A stretch of 64,000 nucleotides of DNA from Arthrobacter sp. NicSoilC5 (GCF_019977395.1 NZ_AP024660.1:3038001-3102000), one strand, 5' to 3'; counted from the stretch's first letter, positions 17,625-26,972 are shown. Translations and numbers: made by a program. The notes: generated from the sequence alone by a model not told the origin.

Positions 17625-18485
17625 CTAGCGCTTGACCGCTTCCAGCTTCAGCATCTTGGCAATGACGCCGTCGAGTTCGGAGTCGTCGAAGATCTTCTTC
17701 CAGTCGTCCTTGATGATGGTGTCCTTGCCGTACTGGATGGCGATTTCGCAGGCCTCGGAGAACGGGTTGGACCCGCGCAGGGCGTTGGTCAGCGCGATCT
17801 GGACGTGGCCGAACAGCATGGCCTTGGCGGCTTCCTCGGGGACGCCGGCGGTGTGAACGGTCTCGTGCAGTGCCTCGTTGAGCAGGGTGCCGATCATGCA
17901 GGCCACCGTTTCCACGAGGGTGGGTTCGAGGATGGCGAGCTGCTTGACGGTGACCCAGTGGACGTCGATGACGGGGGCGTAGATGGTGCGGATGGTCGCC
18001 TCCGCAGCTGCCTTGGTGGCCTCCGGGGCGTCTTCGTCGATGGCGGCCACCACGTTCTGCGGGGCGCCCTGGCCGCCGAAGGTGTCGGCCCATTCTTCCT
18101 TGGTGGTGCGCTCCAGGAACACGGACGGGTGGCACGGGTGCGCTACCGCCTGCACGACGTCGTCGCGCTTGGCCAGCAGGCCGGCGTAGGCGGCGGCGGG
18201 GTCCAGGGTGAGGAGGATGGATCCGGCTTTCATCTGCGGGACCACGCCTTCTGACACGATGCCCAGGACGGTGTCCGGGACGGCGAGGATCACCACGTCG
18301 GCGCCCTTGACGGCGTCGTCCGTGGCGGTGATCTCGCGGCGCTCGGCGCGGACGCGCTCCTGGCCGGCGGGGGAGTTCTCGCTGTAGAAGACGGTGTGGC
18401 CGGACTTCTGGAGGTTCCGGGAAACCCGCAGCCCCATCTTGCCCCCGGCTCCGATGACGGCGACGGTCAAAGTTTCTGCTGACAT
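17625..18485 (-). CDS. 6-phosphogluconate-dehydrogenase-like oxidoreductase; candidate D-apionate oxidoisomerase
   Basis: The 286-residue protein has an N-terminal NAD(P) fold (TVAVIGAGGKMGLRVSRNL) and a C-terminal PDGH_C-like helical domain including TLVETVACMIGTLLNEALHETV. ApnO, which converts D-apionate to 3-oxo-isoapionate, belongs to this type of protein as I recall. The function is suggested by context: it is the last gene of an overlapping operon with a TIM-barrel enzyme, a TIM-like isomerase, an RpiB-like isomerase and a DhaK/DhaL kinase, exactly the classes needed after D-apionate. Fold and cofactor class are solid; the substrate is inference. Confidence 0.7.
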   Translation of the reverse strand: MSAETLTVAVIGAGGKMGLRVSRNLQKSGHTVFYSENSPAGQERVRAERREITATDDAVKGADVVILAVPDTVLGIVSEGVVPQMKAGSILLTLDPAAAYAGLLAKRDDVVQAVAHPCHPSVFLERTTKEEWADTFGGQGAPQNVVAAIDEDAPEATKAAAEATIRTIYAPVIDVHWVTVKQLAILEPTLVETVACMIGTLLNEALHETVHTAGVPEEAAKAMLFGHVQIALTNALRGSNPFSEACEIAIQYGKDTIIKDDWKKIFDDSELDGVIAKMLKLEAVKR

Positions 18486-18486
18486 T

Positions 18487-19287
18487 TCACTTGCTCCTTA
18501 GGTATTCGATGCTTTGCCGGGTCCACTGGTTTTCGAGCCGGATGGTTTCCGCCTCGGTGTCCTGCCAGGGCAGCCAGTGTTCGACGATTTGGTTGATGTT
18601 TCGTTCGTGCGGCCGGATCTTCCCGGCCATGTACCCGTAGTCGAGCAGGCCTTCGCCGAGTGGGGCGCCGGAGTAGGTGAATCCCACCCAGCCGTCCTTG
18701 CGGCTGAAGGCAAAGTCCTTGACGTGCATGTTCAGGACATGGGGTGCGACGGCGTCAATCACCTCACGCGGCATCTCCAGCGCCGCGACGGTGTTGGCGG
18801 GGTCGCTGCAGATCCCCAGGTGCGGGCTGTTCACGCCGTGGATCACGTCCAGGACCCGGGAGGTGGGGACCTGTTCGTAGGTTTCCACGGCGATCTTCAC
18901 CCCTGCCGCCTCGAACTCGGGCAGGACCTCCTTGAAGATGGCCACCGCTTCCTCCGTGGTGGGGGTGTGGCCTGGGGTGTTGAACATGGTCCGCAGCAGC
19001 GGGGATCCTAGGATTTCCGCGATGTGCAGGAACTTCCGAAGGTGCTCCGGCCGGATCCCCTTGGTGCCCAGCTCAAGGCCGATGCCCAGCCGGTCCGCGG
19101 TATCCCGCACGGCCTGGAGTTGGGCGTCGGTCATGGCTTCCAGCGGTGCGTAGTCGCAGACCTGGAAGAGGTCAACGCCCAGTTCCGCCGTCCGTTCCAG
19201 GGCGTCATGGATGCTCAGTGGCGTGGAGACCTGGTCCGAGAGCTGCCAGAAGAAGGCGTAGCTGCTGAGGCCGATTCGTGAGGTCAT
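18487..19287 (-). CDS. xylose-isomerase-like TIM-barrel enzyme; candidate 3-oxo-isoapionate decarboxylase
   Basis: The 266-residue AP-endonuclease-2-type TIM barrel has likely metal ligands in VKIAVETYEQVP (Glu), GICSDPANT (Asp) and VLNMHVKDFAF (His). By operon logic it would be the OiaC-type decarboxylase giving L-erythrulose and CO2. Its ATG overlaps the upstream isomerase stop (ATGA) and its own stop is one base before the next start, so translation is coupled throughout. A plain ketose epimerase is the alternative. Confidence 0.68.
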   Translation of the reverse strand: MTSRIGLSSYAFFWQLSDQVSTPLSIHDALERTAELGVDLFQVCDYAPLEAMTDAQLQAVRDTADRLGIGLELGTKGIRPEHLRKFLHIAEILGSPLLRTMFNTPGHTPTTEEAVAIFKEVLPEFEAAGVKIAVETYEQVPTSRVLDVIHGVNSPHLGICSDPANTVAALEMPREVIDAVAPHVLNMHVKDFAFSRKDGWVGFTYSGAPLGEGLLDYGYMAGKIRPHERNINQIVEHWLPWQDTEAETIRLENQWTRQSIEYLRSK

Positions 19288-20087
19288 GCCGCCACCTCCG
19301 CTGTTTCCAGCCGCGCCGCGGTTTCGTCCAGGATGGTCTTCAGCGCCTTCGGGTCGTGGGCGAAGCGGCCCAGGAACAAACCGGCGACGGCGGGATCCAG
19401 CTGGGTGATCAGGCCCGGTCCGGCACTGCCGCCGTAGATCACGCGGCTGGTGTCCTGGCCCGGGAGGCTGCGCAGGTGCGCGTCCAGTCCGGTGGTGACG
19501 GCGCTGATGTACTCCGGTGTGGCCGGTTCCGGGGCGCCGATGGCCCATTGAGGCTCGTAGGCGACGATGGTCCGGCCGGCGGGCGCCAGGGACGACGCGC
19601 GGTTCAGTGCGGCGTCGATCTCCGCCGTGCACTGGGCGACGGCCTCCTCCACGGACCCCTGCTGCAGTTCACCGACGCACAGGACGGGGGTCAGCCCGTT
19701 GCGGTAGGCGGCTGCGGTCTTCAGCCCGATGGTCCGGTCGTCCTCGCCGAAGATCCGGCGGCGTTCCGCATGGCCCACCTCGGCGTACCGGCCGCCGAGT
19801 TCGGCGATGGTCCTGCCGCCCACCTCGCCGGTGTAGGCGCCTTCGTCTTCCCAGAAGATGTCCTGGGCGCCGGCGGCGGCACCGGCGGGGCCCAGGATCC
19901 TTGCGGCCTCCGGCAGTGCCGGCAGGACGGGCAGGACGAAGAGCTCGATGTCGCCGCTTTGCACTGCCGGATGGGCGAAGGCGATGGATGCGACGTCGCG
20001 GCAGTAGTCCACCGAGCGGGCGTAGCCGAAGTACATCTTCAGGCTGACGCCGATGATGGCTTGGGGGTTCTTAGCAGGAAGTGACAC
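19284..20087 (-). CDS. triose-phosphate-isomerase-like enzyme; candidate L-erythrulose-1-phosphate isomerase
   Basis: The 267-residue TIM-fold protein keeps the catalytic trio: Lys in GVSLKMYFG, His in [10 protein letters not shown], and Glu in [11 protein letters not shown], with the phosphate loop GGSAGPGL. It departs from housekeeping TpiA in the loop around SLKMYF and in length. It sits among an erythrulose-type kinase and an RpiB-like isomerase. This matches the EryH/LerI group, which converts L-erythrulose 1-phosphate to D-erythrulose 4-phosphate. It overlaps the RpiB-like gene by 17 bases and the next gene by four. Confidence 0.75.
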   Translation of the reverse strand: MSLPAKNPQAIIGVSLKMYFGYARSVDYCRDVASIAFAHPAVQSGDIELFVLPVLPALPEAARILGPAGAAAGAQDIFWEDEGAYTGEVGGRTIAELGGRYAEVGHAERRRIFGEDDRTIGLKTAAAYRNGLTPVLCVGELQQGSVEEAVAQCTAEIDAALNRASSLAPAGRTIVAYEPQWAIGAPEPATPEYISAVTTGLDAHLRSLPGQDTSRVIYGGSAGPGLITQLDPAVAGLFLGRFAHDPKALKTILDETAARLETAEVAA

Positions 20088-20541
20088 CCTCGTAGTCCTT
20101 AATCAGGGCGACCTTCTCCGCCGAGGCGGAGCTTTCGTCGAACGTGTAGGTGAGCCATTCCTTCGCCAGCCGGCGGGCGAGCTCCAGGCCGACGACACGC
20201 TGGCCGAAGGTGAGGACCTGGGCGTTGTTGCTCAGGATGGCGCGTTCAACCGAGAAGCTGTCGTGCGCTGTGACGGCACGGACGCCGGGGACCTTGTTCG
20301 CGGCGATCGCGACACCCAGCCCGGTGCCGCAGACCAGCAGGGCCCGGTCGGCCTTGCCCGCGGCGATGAGTTCGGCGGCGGCGATGGCAACTGACGGGTA
20401 GGGGGTGTGGCTACTGGCGTCCACCCCGACGTCGGTCACGGATTCGACCAGTTCGGAGGCTTCCAGGTCGGCCTTCAGGGCTTCCTTGTAGTCGAAACCG
20501 GCGTCGTCGGCTCCAATGACCAGGCGCAGTTTGGCGCTCAT
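20071..20541 (-). CDS. RpiB/LacA/LacB-family isomerase; candidate D-erythrulose-4-phosphate isomerase
   Basis: The 156-residue protein shows the RpiB signature [14 protein letters not shown] at the N-terminus, the active-site block [22 protein letters not shown] and [21 protein letters not shown]. Related EryI/DerI enzymes form D-erythrose 4-phosphate from D-erythrulose 4-phosphate. The start overlaps the kinase stop by four bases (ATGA), and AAGGAG precedes it. Confidence 0.8.
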   Translation of the reverse strand: MSAKLRLVIGADDAGFDYKEALKADLEASELVESVTDVGVDASSHTPYPSVAIAAAELIAAGKADRALLVCGTGLGVAIAANKVPGVRAVTAHDSFSVERAILSNNAQVLTFGQRVVGLELARRLAKEWLTYTFDESSASAEKVALIKDYEGVTSC

Positions 20542-22280
20542 GCGTTCTCCTTGATGGTGGTGTTCTGGCTGAGGGTGTTGTGGATGGCACGGACGATCAG
20601 GGCCATGGACACGGCGCCGGCGTCAGGGGTGCCCAGGCTCTTCTCGGCGTGGGGCCGGGCCCGGCCCATCAGGGGCAGCAGGTTGGCGGTGTCCTCGGCA
20701 GCCTGCTGGGCAGTGGTGGCTGCAACGTCCCAGGCATCGGCCAGGGACTTTCCGCCCTCCACGCCGGCGGTCAGGGCATCCCGGAACGGAACCAGCACGT
20801 CCACCAAGGTCTTGTCGCCCACCTTGGCCTTGCCAAAGTCCATGATCGCGGCGGCGGCGCCTGCCACGCCGGCGGCGACAGCACCGGCGTCGGGCGCTTT
20901 GCTGTCACCCACGGCATCGCCTACCGCACGCAGGGCCATGCCCCACAAGGCGCCGGATGTGCCGCCGGCCTTGTCGGCCCAGGCATCGGCGGCGAAGTAC
21001 AGGGTGGTGGCAGCGCCGGCACCGCGGCCGACGGCGTCTGCCGCGGCTTGCACGGCCGCGCGGACGCCGCGCTCCATGCCGATGCCGTGGTCGCCGTCTC
21101 CGGCGATCGCATCGATCCGGCCCAGTTCGGCGGCGTTGGCGTCCACCACATCCTTGGCGGCGCCAAGCGCCGCGAGGACACGGCACGCACCGGCCTGGGA
21201 TTCAGCGGTTGCCTCCGGGACCGAAAGTTCGACGTCGGCCGTCTCGCCTGCCGTCTCCTCCAGCGCTTCGGCGGTGACGGCGCCGCGGCGGAAAGCCGGG
21301 GCGTCGGCGGGGGCGTTCCAGAGGGCCTCCAACTCGTCGTCGAGCCAGAAGAGGGTCAGGGAGGTGCCGGCCATGTCGAAGCTGGTGACCAGCTCGCCCA
21401 CCTGCGGGTCCACCGCCTCCAGGCCTGCCTCAGCCAGCAGCTGGGCCACGCGCCGGTACACCACGAAGAGCTCTTCGTATTTGACGCTGCCCAGGCCGTT
21501 GAGGATGGGGACTAGGCGGGCGCTGGCGGCCTCAATGCCGTCGGGCACTTCGGTGAGGAGCTTGCCAACGAGCAGTTCGGCGAGCTCATCCGCCGTCGGA
21601 ATGTCTGTTTCTCCAATGCCCGGCTCACCGTGGATGCCCATGCCCACCGCCATCCGGCCCTCGGGAACGGAGAACAGCGGTGTTTCGGCGCCTGGGAGGG
21701 TGCAGCCGGTGAAGGCGACGCCGAAGGAGCGGGTGCGGTGGTTGGCGCGTTCGGCGATCTCCATCACCGCATCCATGCCGTAGCCGGCCTCCGCGGCAGC
21801 GGCCGCTACCTTGAAGACGGTGAGGTCTCCGGCGATGCCGCGGCGCTTGGTGTGCTCTTCGATCGGGGCAGAGGAAACGTCGTCCGTGACGGCGATGCTG
21901 CGGCAGTCGATGCCTTCCCTGCGGAGCTTTTCCTTGGCCTGGGTGAAGTGGAGGACGTCACCGGCGTAGTTTCCGTAACCAAGCAGCACGCCGGTGCCGT
22001 TGTGGGCGGCCCTGGCCACGTTGTAAACCTGCTGGGCCGACGGCGATGCGAAAAGGTTGCCCATGGCGGCGCCGTGAGCCAGGCCCTGGCCCACGAGTCC
22101 GGCGAAGGCCGGGTAGTGGCCGGAGCCGCCGCCAATAACCAGTGCCACCGTGTCCGGGGTGCTCTTGGTGTTGCGGACAACGCCTCCGGAAACACGCCTC
22201 ACCCAGCGTCCGTGTGAGGCGACGAAGCCTTCGATCATTTCGTCAGCGAAGGCTGACGGTTCGTTGAACAGGCGGGTCAT
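20538..22280 (-). CDS. DhaK-DhaL fusion kinase (dihydroxyacetone/erythrulose kinase)
   Basis: The 580-residue ATP-dependent kinase has an N-terminal DhaK domain (about 5-325) with [17 protein letters not shown] and [10 protein letters not shown], where a His binds the keto group covalently. A DhaL domain (about 365-575) carries the Mg-ATP motif [14 protein letters not shown] and [10 protein letters not shown]. Family members phosphorylate dihydroxyacetone, glyceraldehyde or erythrulose (LerK/DerK). The downstream tetrulose-phosphate isomerases favour L-erythrulose as substrate. CAGGAG lies upstream of the ATG. It is the first gene of the five-gene overlapping unit. Confidence 0.88.
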   Translation of the reverse strand: MTRLFNEPSAFADEMIEGFVASHGRWVRRVSGGVVRNTKSTPDTVALVIGGGSGHYPAFAGLVGQGLAHGAAMGNLFASPSAQQVYNVARAAHNGTGVLLGYGNYAGDVLHFTQAKEKLRREGIDCRSIAVTDDVSSAPIEEHTKRRGIAGDLTVFKVAAAAAEAGYGMDAVMEIAERANHRTRSFGVAFTGCTLPGAETPLFSVPEGRMAVGMGIHGEPGIGETDIPTADELAELLVGKLLTEVPDGIEAASARLVPILNGLGSVKYEELFVVYRRVAQLLAEAGLEAVDPQVGELVTSFDMAGTSLTLFWLDDELEALWNAPADAPAFRRGAVTAEALEETAGETADVELSVPEATAESQAGACRVLAALGAAKDVVDANAAELGRIDAIAGDGDHGIGMERGVRAAVQAAADAVGRGAGAATTLYFAADAWADKAGGTSGALWGMALRAVGDAVGDSKAPDAGAVAAGVAGAAAAIMDFGKAKVGDKTLVDVLVPFRDALTAGVEGGKSLADAWDVAATTAQQAAEDTANLLPLMGRARPHAEKSLGTPDAGAVSMALIVRAIHNTLSQNTTIKENA

Positions 22281-22333
22281 GGGAAAAGCTCCTGGGCCTA
22301 GCTGGGGAAGGGTCTGTGGGCAGTGGTTGGTGT

Positions 22334-22364
22334 GGGGGCGCCTTCGGGCAAGGAAGGCGCCCCC
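22334..22364 (-). terminator. hairpin between MFS gene and kinase operon
   Basis: GGGGGCGCCTTC (22334-22345) pairs perfectly with GAAGGCGCCCCC (22353-22364) across a seven-base loop. It lies just after the MFS stop codon and before the kinase gene. It could end or attenuate the MFS transcript so that kinase levels differ from transporter levels. Confidence 0.6.
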
Positions 22365-22386
22365 GGGTTTTACGGTGCGTTGCCGC

Positions 22387-23751
22387 TCAGGGCTCGGCGT
22401 GCTGGCCGGCGCCGGCCGGATCCAGGGCCTCGGACCGGATGCCCTCCGTGACGCGGCCGGAACGGCTCAACGCCACCATCAGGACGGCGGACAGGAGCAT
22501 GAAGCCGCCCACCACGAACATCGGCACGGTGTAGTCGCCTGTCCAGTCCTTGAGCCAGCCGGTGATGTAGCCGGCGCTGAAGCCTGCCAGGTTGCCCACG
22601 GTGTTGATCAGGGCGATGCCGGCTGCCGCTGCCGCACCGGTCAGGAACTGCGTGGGGACCGTCCAGAAGTTGGGCAGCGCGGCGAAAATGGCCATGGCCG
22701 TGATGGTGATGACGGCGATGGTGGCTGCCGGGCTTCCCGCAAAGAGTGCCAGCGGGATGCTCAGTCCACCCACCAGGGCCGGTACTGCGATGTGCCAGGT
22801 CTTGACGCCGCGCTTGGTGGCGTCCTTGGACCAGAAGTACAGGGCGATGGCTGCCGGCAGGTACGGGATGGCGGTGATCAGGCCCTTTTGGAAGACGTCG
22901 AACTTGGTGCCGTAGACGCCTTCGAAGCCGGAGATGATGGTCGGCAGGAAGAAGCCGAGGGCGTAAAGGCCGTAGATGAAGCCGAAGTAGATCAGGGAGA
23001 GCATCCAGACGCGGCCGTTGCCGAAGACGGTGCGTACGCTGACGTGCTTGTTGCCCGCGGCGGTTTCGTTCTTTTCCTTCTCCAGCGCGCCGGTCAGCCA
23101 GGTCTTTTCCTCGGCGCTGAGCCACTTGGCCTTGGCGGGGGAGTCGGCCAGGTAGAACCAGGAAACGATGCCGATGAGGATGGCGGGGATGGCAACGCCG
23201 AGGAACATCACGCGCCAGCCTTCGAGCCCGAAGAGGCCGTGCTGCTGGATGAGGATGCCGGCCAGCGGGGCGCCGATGACGGTGGTCAGCGGCTGGGCCA
23301 GGTAGAACAGGGCCAGGATCTTGCTGCGGTGCCTGGCGGGAACCCAGAGGCTCAGGAAGAGGATGGCGCCGGGGAAGAATCCGGCTTCGGCCACGCCCAG
23401 GATGAAGCGCAGGATGTAGAGCTGCTCAACGTTGGCCACCCAGGTGAACAGCAGGGAGACGATGCCCCAGCTGACCATGATGCGGGCCAGCCAGCGGCGG
23501 GCTCCGAACTTGTGGAGCGCCAGGTTGGAGGGGACCTCCAGCAGGATGTAGCCGATGAAGAAGACGCCGGAGGCGAAGCCGAACTGGGCGGCGTTCAGGG
23601 CCAGGTCCTTGTTCATGCCGTTGGGGCCGGCGAAAGAGATGGCGGTGCGGTCGAGATAGTTGATGAAGAACATCAGCGCGACGAACGGGACAAGCCTGAT
23701 CGCCACTTTCCTGATTGCGGATTTTTCGACCACCGATTGTGTGGTGTCCAC
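22387..23751 (-). CDS. MFS transporter, anion:cation symporter (ACS) type
   Basis: The 454-residue protein has 12 membrane helices, the ACS-type opening LVPFVALMFFINYLDRTAIS, and LYILRFILGVAEAGFFPGAI in helix 4. ACS proteins import organic and sugar acids such as tartrate, glucarate and phthalate with protons. An aldonic acid such as D-apionate would suit both this family and the enzymes encoded next. The GTG start at 23751 has AGGAG five bases upstream, so I did not use the longer frame to 23784. Confidence 0.88.
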   Translation of the reverse strand: MDTTQSVVEKSAIRKVAIRLVPFVALMFFINYLDRTAISFAGPNGMNKDLALNAAQFGFASGVFFIGYILLEVPSNLALHKFGARRWLARIMVSWGIVSLLFTWVANVEQLYILRFILGVAEAGFFPGAILFLSLWVPARHRSKILALFYLAQPLTTVIGAPLAGILIQQHGLFGLEGWRVMFLGVAIPAILIGIVSWFYLADSPAKAKWLSAEEKTWLTGALEKEKNETAAGNKHVSVRTVFGNGRVWMLSLIYFGFIYGLYALGFFLPTIISGFEGVYGTKFDVFQKGLITAIPYLPAAIALYFWSKDATKRGVKTWHIAVPALVGGLSIPLALFAGSPAATIAVITITAMAIFAALPNFWTVPTQFLTGAAAAAGIALINTVGNLAGFSAGYITGWLKDWTGDYTVPMFVVGGFMLLSAVLMVALSRSGRVTEGIRSEALDPAGAGQHAEP

Positions 23752-23859
23752 GTTGACTCCTAGATGTTGGTGTCCCGGCCGCATCCGTCACTGGAGGCGT
23801 GGGGCTGTCTCATGTGCACGCGGGCTTGGGGTTCCGCGGCGGCTGAAGCTGTGAGTTCC

Positions 23860-23888
23860 ACCATAGGACTGAAACAAGAATTGGTCAA
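23860..23888 (-). promoter_or_regulatory. promoter of the MFS/apionate-type gene set
   Basis: On the minus strand TTGACC (23888-23883), a 17-base spacer and TATGGT (23865-23860) form a good promoter. Its -35 lies inside the palindrome at 23884-23897. Confidence 0.6.
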
Positions 23889-23897
23889 CCGGTTGAC
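23884..23897. promoter_or_regulatory. GntR/FadR-type operator
   Basis: GTCAACCGGTTGAC is a perfect 14-base palindrome covering the MFS -35 element. A degenerate second copy, CAACCAGTTG (23954-23963, inside GGTCAACCAGTTG), lies about 14 bases before the divergent gntR start. Both fit one repressor controlling transporter and itself. Confidence 0.65.
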
Positions 23898-23976
23898 TGG
23901 TTCCCGTCCGATGACAATCCCGTAGGTGGTCCTCTGGGGCCGTCCGGCGTGGTCAACCAGTTGTTACGCTTGGGTG

Positions 23977-24720
23977 GTGTCCGTAGAATCCGCCGCCGCG
24001 ACGGCCAAGATCAGTGCCGCCCTGGGCTCTCTGGGGCAGGGTTCAGTGGTGTCGGAAGTGGCCGAGCGCCTGCTGGCCTTTTTCACCAGCGGTGATATTG
24101 CCCCGGGAACCAGGCTCCCTGCCGAGCGCACGCTGGCCGCCTCCCTTGGCGTTGGCCGGTCAGCGGTGCGGGAGGCCCTCGCTGCGCTGGAAATCCTTGG
24201 CATCGTGGTGGTCCGGCCGGGATCCGGCACTTATCTTCGGGACGGCGTCTCGGAGCTTCTGCCCCGCACCCTGAGCTGGGGCATGATGCTGGGCGCCCCA
24301 CGCACGCGCGAACTCGTGGAACTGCGCAGCGGACTCGAGGTGCAGGCCGCCCAACTGGCCGCAGGGCGCATCACCGACGAGGCGCTGGAGCGGATGCGCT
24401 CAAACCTGGACACGATGGAACGCACGCTTGACGACCTTACGGCCTTCGTTGAGGCCGACGCCTCGTTCCACCGCGAAATCGCCGCGGCTTCCGGGAACCA
24501 GGTGCTCCAGGAACTCCTGCAAAGCATCCGCTCGTTGCTGCGGATCTGGGTGGACCGGGCCCTCACGGACGAAGGGCATGCTGCTGCCGCGCTGAAGGAG
24601 CACACCAAAATCTACGAAGCGCTGGCCGCCCGGGATGCCGGTGCCGTGACGGCAACCATGAGCTCCCACATGGAGACGGCTACCCGGCGCCTGCTGGCGG
24701 GATTCGACGCCGCCCAGTAG
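23977..24720 (+). CDS. GntR-family regulator, FadR subgroup
   Basis: The 247-residue protein has a winged helix (GTRLPAERTLAASLGVGRSAVREALAAL) and an all-helical FCD effector domain with LRSGLEVQAAQLAA, FHREIAAASGNQVL and SHMETATRRLL; metal-binding Asp and His residues are plausible there. The start is GTG at 23974 or 23977; the frame is open to 23926, but that part overlaps the operator region. It is divergent from the MFS gene, and shared palindromes lie between them. It should sense the acid substrate or an intermediate. Its 3' end lies only 10 bases from the convergent lacI-family gene. Confidence 0.88.
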   Translation: MSVESAAATAKISAALGSLGQGSVVSEVAERLLAFFTSGDIAPGTRLPAERTLAASLGVGRSAVREALAALEILGIVVVRPGSGTYLRDGVSELLPRTLSWGMMLGAPRTRELVELRSGLEVQAAQLAAGRITDEALERMRSNLDTMERTLDDLTAFVEADASFHREIAAASGNQVLQELLQSIRSLLRIWVDRALTDEGHAAAALKEHTKIYEALAARDAGAVTATMSSHMETATRRLLAGFDAAQ

Positions 24721-24730
24721 GCCCGGGGCG

Positions 24731-25840
24731 TCAGGCTGGCTTTCCCGCCAGCTGTTCGCGGCCAGGTTTCCCGGTGGTGGCCGGGCACGGCCCCACTGAC
24801 CCGCGCCGCACCAGGGTTGCCGTGAATTGTGCGGGAGCGGCAGGCGGGAGCCCCTCCATTTGCCGGATCAACGCCTTCGCTGCCGCCACTCCCATGTTGT
24901 AGACGGGCTGGGCGATGACCGTGAGGGGCGGGGTTGTCAGCCTGGTCCACGCAAAGTCGTCGTACATCAGGAATGAAACATCCGCTGGAATGGACAGGCC
25001 CAGTTCCTGGATCGCTTCCACCACGCTGAGGGCGATGAGGCCGTCGGACGCCACCGCGGCCGTGGCCCGGTCCGGACCCCTGAGCACTTCCCGGGTAATG
25101 CTGCGGATGGAGTCTTCATCGCCCGCGTTCAACCGGACCAAGTCCTCCGGAAAAGCCAGCCCGTATTCCAGGAAGGCCTCCCGCATGCCTTCGATACGGT
25201 CGGCAATCTGTGAGGACTCCAGCGTCATTCCGGGGGTGTACGGGGCATTAGTCCTCAACGTGGAAATGAAGGCGATCCGGCGGTGGCCCGCATCCAGCAG
25301 GTACCGCGTAGCCTCGCGCGAAATCCGTGCCATGTCCACGGCCATGGTCTCAACCGGCATGTCCCCGGCAGTGCGGTCGATGAAGACCATGGGCCGGCCT
25401 GACCGGTGCACCTCCTGGAGGTGTCCGGTGTCCACCGAGGACGCAGGAGCGACGATCAGCCCGTCCACGCGCTTGTCCAGCAGCACCCGCACTGCGTCCA
25501 CTTCCGCCTCGCGGTCCTCGTCCGTATTGACCAGGATGACGTTGTAGCCGGCCTTCTTTGCCGTGTCCGTGATGCCCCGGGTCGCCAGTCCGAAGTGGGG
25601 GTTCTCGATGTCACCCACCACCACGCCGATGGTGTGCGATTTGCCCGTGTTCATGCTGCGCGCAAGCTCATTGGGCCGGTAGGAAAGGGCCTCCGCCGCG
25701 GCCTGGACGCGCTCGCGGACGTCGTCGCTGACGGCGCCGTAATTGCCCAACGCGCGGGCTGCCTGGGCCTTGGAGACCTGGGCTGCCTTTGCGACGTCTG
25801 CAACGGTGACGTCCCGCCGCCGTGCTCCTTCAGCGCTCAT
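24731..25840 (-). CDS. LacI-family repressor of the amino-acid-type ABC operon
   Basis: The 369-residue protein has a LacI DNA-binding domain (TVADVAKAAQVSKAQAARALG) and effector domain (YRPNELARSMNTGKSHTIGVVVGDIENPHF, with ASDGLIALSV). The ATG at 25840 has GAAAGGTG upstream. It is divergent from the ABC operon, and twin operators lie between them. LacI proteins usually sense sugars, so control of an amino-acid-type importer hints at a sugar-amino-acid conjugate as substrate. Confidence 0.9.
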   Translation of the reverse strand: MSAEGARRRDVTVADVAKAAQVSKAQAARALGNYGAVSDDVRERVQAAAEALSYRPNELARSMNTGKSHTIGVVVGDIENPHFGLATRGITDTAKKAGYNVILVNTDEDREAEVDAVRVLLDKRVDGLIVAPASSVDTGHLQEVHRSGRPMVFIDRTAGDMPVETMAVDMARISREATRYLLDAGHRRIAFISTLRTNAPYTPGMTLESSQIADRIEGMREAFLEYGLAFPEDLVRLNAGDEDSIRSITREVLRGPDRATAAVASDGLIALSVVEAIQELGLSIPADVSFLMYDDFAWTRLTTPPLTVIAQPVYNMGVAAAKALIRQMEGLPPAAPAQFTATLVRRGSVGPCPATTGKPGREQLAGKPA

Positions 25841-25861
25841 CTTCACCTTTCGAAGAGGCTG

Positions 25862-25890
25862 TTGACGCCCCCTGTGACTTCCGCTACATT
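25862..25890 (+). promoter_or_regulatory. promoter of the ABC/FAD-oxidase operon
   Basis: TTGACG (25862-25867), a 17-base spacer and TACATT (25885-25890) predict a start near 25897, just before the twin operators. The leader to the GTG at 26014 is about 117 bases. Confidence 0.55.
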
Positions 25891-25904
25891 TCTATCCATC
25901 GATG

Positions 25905-25943
25905 TGAGTCCGGTCTCAATCTTAGGGTGTGAGACCGGACTCA
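25905..25943. promoter_or_regulatory. twin inverted LacI operators
   Basis: TGAGTCCGGTCTCA (25905-25918) recurs as its exact reverse complement TGAGACCGGACTCA (25930-25943) after 11 bases. Each copy is itself nearly palindromic (TGAGnCCGGnCTCA). In RNA the pair could also fold into a 14-base-pair stem. Confidence 0.7.
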
Positions 25944-26013
25944 ACAAGAGCATCGGCGACTTTCTTCGGCGGCCCTGACAGCACCGCCTCCCTCCCAACG
26001 ATTGGACAACGCT

Positions 26014-26877
26014 GTGAAGAAAAAGAACCTCCGCCCGGCCGGAATCGCCGCCGCAGCACTGGCTGCGGTCCTGGCGCTCTCCGGCTGCAGCTCCACCTCC
26101 GCCGCTTCCACCACTGAGAACAACCCTTACGGCCTGATCCAGCCGGGCACCATCCGCGTGGCCAGCCTGGGCGACTCCAAGCCGTACACCTTCGCCGACG
26201 CGTCCGGTAATTTCACCGGCTTCGACGTCGAACTGTTCAAGGATGTGGCCCACCGGGCCGGTGTGGACAACGTGGTCTTCACCGGACAGGACTTTTCCGG
26301 CCTCCTGGCCGCAGTGGCCAACGGGCAGTTCGACGCCGGTGTGGCCGCGATCGGCATCACGGACAAGCGGAAGGAAACCGTGGACTTCTCGGACGGCTAC
26401 CTGGCCGGTTACCTGACGGTGATCACCACCAAGACGTCGGGCATCACAAGCGCTGAGGGCCTGGCCGGCAAGCGCCTGGGTGTGGTCCAGGGAACCCTGC
26501 AGGAAGCGTACGCCGTCAAGAACTTCACCTCGGCCAGCCTGGTCCGCTTCCCGGACAACAACACCGCCATCGCGGCCGTGAACAGCGGCAGCGCGGACGC
26601 CCACTTCCTGGATTACGAGGCAGCGAAGGCCTACGAGGACCAGCACGGCCTGGTCAGCGCCGCGGACATCCCGTCCTTCGACGCTCCGGCCGGGTTCGCC
26701 GTCGCCAAGGGCAAGACCGCCTTCAAGGAAGCCCTGAACAAGGGCTTGGCCGCCGCCATGGAGGACGGCACCTGGAAGAAGCTCTACCAGAAATGGTTCC
26801 CGGGCTCCCCGATGCCCAAGCAGTACCTGCCCAAGGCCGAACAGGCCGCCTCCGCCTCACCCGCGCCCAGCAAGTAG
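26014..26877 (+). CDS. family-3 amino-acid-type ABC substrate-binding lipoprotein
   Basis: The 287-residue protein begins with a lipoprotein signal ([10 protein letters not shown], hydrophobic core, lipobox ALSGC with Cys25) followed by a family-3 solute-binding domain: [37 protein letters not shown] and [14 protein letters not shown]. Family members bind polar amino acids and also opines. The start is GTG 26014; TTG at 26002 would add four residues. The C-terminus is an Ala/Ser/Pro-rich tail. Confidence 0.88.
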   Translation: MKKKNLRPAGIAAAALAAVLALSGCSSTSAASTTENNPYGLIQPGTIRVASLGDSKPYTFADASGNFTGFDVELFKDVAHRAGVDNVVFTGQDFSGLLAAVANGQFDAGVAAIGITDKRKETVDFSDGYLAGYLTVITTKTSGITSAEGLAGKRLGVVQGTLQEAYAVKNFTSASLVRFPDNNTAIAAVNSGSADAHFLDYEAAKAYEDQHGLVSAADIPSFDAPAGFAVAKGKTAFKEALNKGLAAAMEDGTWKKLYQKWFPGSPMPKQYLPKAEQAASASPAPSK

Positions 26878-26903
26878 CCCGCGCACCAGCCCTCCGGCTT
26901 CAC

Positions 26904-26942
26904 TGCCGGGGCGGGCCCCGCTGGCCGCGGCCCGCCCCGGCA
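26904..26942 (+). other. strong intercistronic hairpin
   Basis: TGCCGGGGCGGGCC (26904-26917) pairs perfectly with 26929-26942. It lies between binding-protein and permease genes, where such hairpins commonly keep the binding-protein mRNA more abundant than the downstream part. Confidence 0.6.
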
Positions 26943-26972
26943 CCTCCACCCAATCTACGTCTGAGAGCAACC

